The notes below the pieces were generated by a model. That model was not told the origin of the DNA. It ran no database searches and was given only the letters and a program-made list of their open reading frames with translations. A stretch of DNA of 38,792 nt from Gammaproteobacteria bacterium. GTDB taxonomy: Bacteria; Pseudomonadota; Gammaproteobacteria; Chromatiales; Chromatiaceae. The stretch covers positions 19,553-58,344 of the forward strand of contig JAGRGU010000019.1 in NCBI GenBank assembly GCA_020445335.1. The letters are read 5' to 3'. The translations under genes and the position numbers were made by a program. Positions 35,820 through 38,792 of the stretch are shown in pieces. Position 1 is the stretch's first letter; every line of letters begins with the position of its first letter.

Positions 35820-37538
35820 GTGGAATTGAGTGGTGCCGAGATCGTCATTCAGTGTTTGAAAGAGGAGGGTGTCGAGTTCATTTTCGGCTATCCCGGCGGG
35901 GCTGTCCTGCACATCTACGATGCCCTGTTCAGCCAACAAGACGTACAGCACATTCTGGTCCGCCACGAACAGGGCGCGACCCACGCGGCAGACGGCTACG
36001 CGCGTTCAACCGGCAAACCCGGGGTGGCGCTGGTGACCTCCGGCCCGGGCGCGACCAATGCGGTGACCGGCATCGCCACCGCCTACATGGACTCCATCCC
36101 GATGGTGGTCCTGACCGGTCAGGTGCCCTCGCCGTTCATCGGCAGCGATGCGTTTCAGGAGGTCGATACCGTGGGTATCACGCGTCCCTGCGTGAAGCAC
36201 AATTTTCTGATCAAGAACGTGCACGACATCGCCGCGACCTTCCGCAAGGCGTTCTATCTGGCCACCTCGGGGCGCCCCGGACCGGTGGTCATCGATATCC
36301 CCAAGGATGTCACCGATCCCAACGTCAAGATCCCCTTCAGCTATCCCAAAAAGATCAAGATGCGCTCCTACAACCCGGTGGCGAAGGGACACCTGGGGCA
36401 GATCAGGAGGGCGATCGAGCTGATGCTCAATGCCGAGCGGCCGGTCTTCTACACCGGCGGCGGGGTGGTGTTGGACGACGCCTCGAAGCAGCTGGTCGAC
36501 CTGGTCCGGAAACTGGGTTACCCGATCACCAGCACGCTGATGGGGCTGGGCGCCTACCCGGGCAGCGACAAGCAGTTTCTCGGCATGCTCGGGATGCATG
36601 GCACCTACGAGGCCAACATGGCGATGCACGAGACCGATGTATTGATCGCAATCGGCGCCAGGTTCGACGACAGGGTGACCGGTCAGGTGGCCTCTTTCTG
36701 CCCCAATGCGACGATCATCCATGTCGACATCGATCCCTCCTCGATCTCCAAGAACGTGCGCGTGGACGTACCGATCGTGGGCCCGGTGAAGAAGGTATTG
36801 AGCGACATGCTCGGGGTCCTCGATGAGTCGGGCGGCGAACCCAAGAGCGCGGCGCTGAAGCGATGGTGGAAGCAGATCGACGAGTGGCGCGGCGCCGACT
36901 GTCTCAAGTACGACCGCAACAGCAAGATCATCAAGCCCCAGTTCGCGGTCGAGACGCTGCACCGTGTAACCAAGGGGGACGCCTTCGTCGCTTCCGATGT
37001 CGGCCAGCATCAGATGTTCGCGGCGCAGTTCTATCAGTTCGACAAGCCCAGGCGCTGGATCAACTCGGGAGGACTCGGCACCATGGGCTTCGGTCTGCCA
37101 GCCGGCATGGGTATACAGATGGCGCATCCGCAGGCGGAGGTCGCGGTGGTCACCGGCGAGGCGAGCATCCAGATGTGCATCCAGGAGCTCGCCACCTGCA
37201 AGCAGTACAATCTGCCGCTCAAGATCATGCTCCTCAACAACGGCTACATGGGCATGGTGCGCCAGTGGCAGGAGTTCTTCTACGACGGCCGCTACTCCCA
37301 CTCCTACGTGGATTCGTTGCCCGATTTCGTCAAGCTTGCCGAGAGCTACGGTCACGTCGGCATGAAGATCGAGAAGCCGGAAGATCTCGAGGGGGCGATG
37401 AAAGAGGCTTTCGGCATGAAGGACCGGTTGGTCTTCATGGATGTGGTGATCGACCCCGCGGAGAACGTCTATCCGATGATCGAGGCCGGCAAGGGCCATC
37501 ACGAGATGTATCTTTCTCCTGGGAGTGAGCTGGTATGA
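35820..37538 (+). CDS. ilvB: Acetolactate synthase, large (catalytic) subunit
   Basis: AHAS joins two pyruvates, or pyruvate and 2-ketobutyrate, to start valine, leucine and isoleucine synthesis. The 572-residue protein contains the catalytic Glu50 (RHEQGATHAADGYAR), the FAD region (IAIGARFDDRVTGQ near 280), and the ThDP-magnesium region VVTGEASIQMCI through LLNNGYMGMVRQWQEF near 450. GEA replaces the textbook GDG, as in other proteobacterial AHAS III forms I recall. It starts at GTG 35820 after GGGAGG. The stop overlaps ilvH as ATGA, so catalytic and regulatory subunits are made together. The symbol could equally be ilvI. Confidence 0.97.
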   Translation: MELSGAEIVIQCLKEEGVEFIFGYPGGAVLHIYDALFSQQDVQHILVRHEQGATHAADGYARSTGKPGVALVTSGPGATNAVTGIATAYMDSIPMVVLTGQVPSPFIGSDAFQEVDTVGITRPCVKHNFLIKNVHDIAATFRKAFYLATSGRPGPVVIDIPKDVTDPNVKIPFSYPKKIKMRSYNPVAKGHLGQIRRAIELMLNAERPVFYTGGGVVLDDASKQLVDLVRKLGYPITSTLMGLGAYPGSDKQFLGMLGMHGTYEANMAMHETDVLIAIGARFDDRVTGQVASFCPNATIIHVDIDPSSISKNVRVDVPIVGPVKKVLSDMLGVLDESGGEPKSAALKRWWKQIDEWRGADCLKYDRNSKIIKPQFAVETLHRVTKGDAFVASDVGQHQMFAAQFYQFDKPRRWINSGGLGTMGFGLPAGMGIQMAHPQAEVAVVTGEASIQMCIQELATCKQYNLPLKIMLLNNGYMGMVRQWQEFFYDGRYSHSYVDSLPDFVKLAESYGHVGMKIEKPEDLEGAMKEAFGMKDRLVFMDVVIDPAENVYPMIEAGKGHHEMYLSPGSELV

Positions 37539-38026
37539 GACACATTATTTCAATCCTGCTGGAGAACGAATCGGGTGCGCTGTCGCGGGTGGCGGGGCTC
37601 TTCTCCGCGCGCGGTTACAACATCGAATCGCTGACCGTCGCGCCGACCGAGGACGCCACGCTGTCGCGCATGACGCTGGTCACCCGCGGTGACGAGGCGA
37701 TCATCGAGCAGATCACCAAGCAGCTCAACAAGCTGGTCGAGGTGGTCAAACTGCTGGACCTCTCGGATGGACCGCATATCGAGCGCGAGATGATGATGAT
37801 CAAGCTCAAGGCGGAGAACGGCCAGCGTGACGAGGTTCTGCGGTTGGTGGAGATCTTCCGCGGCAAGGTGGTCGACGTCACCGATACCACCTTCGTCGTC
37901 GAGTTGACGGGCAAGAGCGCCAAGCTGGACGCCTTCATCAAGGCGGCCCAGGAGGAGTCCGTGGTGGAGGTGGTGCGCTCCGGACCGCTCGGTATCGCGC
38001 GCGGCTCCAAAGGGCTCAAGCTCTAA
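37535..38026 (+). CDS. ilvH: Acetolactate synthase, small (regulatory) subunit
   Basis: IlvH binds valine and imposes feedback inhibition on the large subunit. The 163-residue protein has an N-terminal ACT domain (RHIISILLENESGALSRVAG, with ARGYNIESLTVAPTED near 30) and a C-terminal domain (MMMIKLKAENGQRDEV, then VDVTDTTFVVELTGKSAKLD). It starts 4 nt inside the end of ilvB, typical for the pair. The gap to ilvC is 185 bases. Confidence 0.97.
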   Translation: MRHIISILLENESGALSRVAGLFSARGYNIESLTVAPTEDATLSRMTLVTRGDEAIIEQITKQLNKLVEVVKLLDLSDGPHIEREMMMIKLKAENGQRDEVLRLVEIFRGKVVDVTDTTFVVELTGKSAKLDAFIKAAQEESVVEVVRSGPLGIARGSKGLKL

Positions 38027-38125
38027 AGGGCGGCGCCCGGCAGGCAACCGCGCTGTCAGACCGGTGATTACGGCGCTGCTTTCGGCCTGACTCTCGCCGT
38101 TGCAAACGGCAGCAGGGAGTGCGGA

Positions 38126-38163
38126 CCGGCTTCCGGCCAAAGCCGGGGATTTGCAGATCCCGG
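38126..38163 (+). promoter_or_regulatory. Two overlapping hairpins upstream of ilvC
   Basis: Arms CCGGCTT (38126-38132) and AAGCCGG (38140-38146) form one stem. CCGGGGAT (38143-38150) and ATCCCGG (38157-38163), with one bulged G, form a second. They share 38143-38146, so only one can form at a time. A T-run follows about 16 bases later, too far for a standard terminator. A regulatory or operator role is possible, but unproven. Confidence 0.45.
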
Positions 38164-38178
38164 ATTATGGGATATTAA
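38151..38178 (+). promoter_or_regulatory. Candidate promoter for ilvC
   Basis: TTGCAG (38151-38156) and TATTAA (38173-38178) are separated by 16 bases, 33 bases before the ilvC start. The -35 falls in the loop of the second hairpin, so a repressor or activator on that dyad could control it. The spacing is one base short of ideal. Confidence 0.4.

Positions 38179-38792
<614 letters not shown>

Noticed and set aside
37148..37240. GEA in place of the GDG ThDP motif in IlvB, as a possible sign of inactivity
   Set aside because: I recall GEGS/GEAS forms in other proteobacterial AHAS large subunits, and the rest of the site (Glu50, NN) is intact.
36006..37502. 498-residue minus-strand open frame opposite ilvB
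   Set aside because: Shadow of ilvB, which has all expected motifs. The antisense product is His- and Asp-rich and matches nothing known.

Overview
The window looks like the chromosome of a GC-rich, free-living gammaproteobacterium, probably in or near the Chromatiales. The evidence is a complete Rnf/Rsx complex next to metG and nth, metG and apbC read divergently, purMN next to DUF3108, DUF2066 and an hda-linked CDP-alcohol phosphatidyltransferase, an OxyR with E. coli numbering, FabA, and a PEP-CTERM protein. This placement rests on gene content and remembered synteny, not on a database search. No rRNA, tRNA, CRISPR array, insertion sequence or prophage was seen.

Layout. 1-4508 (minus): a branched-chain-amino-acid-type ABC importer, livK, hairpin, livH-livM-livG-livF, with livF cut by the window edge. 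4848-7523 (plus): a GH13 subfamily 18 glycoside phosphorylase with an extra internal segment, then a sucrose-phosphatase-type HAD hydrolase; this pair is the most likely place for undescribed chemistry. 7570-13898 (minus): rsxABCDGE, nth and a DUF1841 gene. 14126-17527: metG (minus) and apbC (plus) divergent, with a terminator after apbC. 17830-21845: an accessory stretch holding a PEP-CTERM protein, a small membrane protein, a patatin-like lipase, a family III CoA-transferase, and the C-terminal quarter of a glutaryl-CoA dehydrogenase gene. 22006-28468: housekeeping genes: a dCMP-deaminase-family protein (plus), purM-purN-DUF3108 (minus), DUF2066 plus CDP-alcohol phosphatidyltransferase (plus), and arsC-wrbA-hda (minus). 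28660-33250: yihY, a TlpA-like thioredoxin and acylphosphatase (plus), cpdA (minus), oxyR (plus) and fabA (minus). 33290-35585 (minus): a DUF4124 gene and proS. 35820 to the end (plus): ilvB-ilvH-ilvC for branched-chain amino acid synthesis, with ilvC cut by the edge.

How the parts relate. Rnf would exchange electrons between NADH and ferredoxin, coupled to the membrane ion gradient, using flavins on RsxG and RsxD and Fe-S clusters on RsxB and RsxC; ApbC is a candidate Fe-S carrier. The window can both import (liv) and make (ilv) branched-chain compounds, though the importer's substrate is not proven. The gcdH remnant next to an intact CoA-transferase suggests decay of, or relocation within, a glutaryl-CoA route. 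Many operons show 4-nt stop/start overlaps (livH/livM, purM/purN, purN/DUF3108, arsC/wrbA, ilvB/ilvH), consistent with translational coupling.
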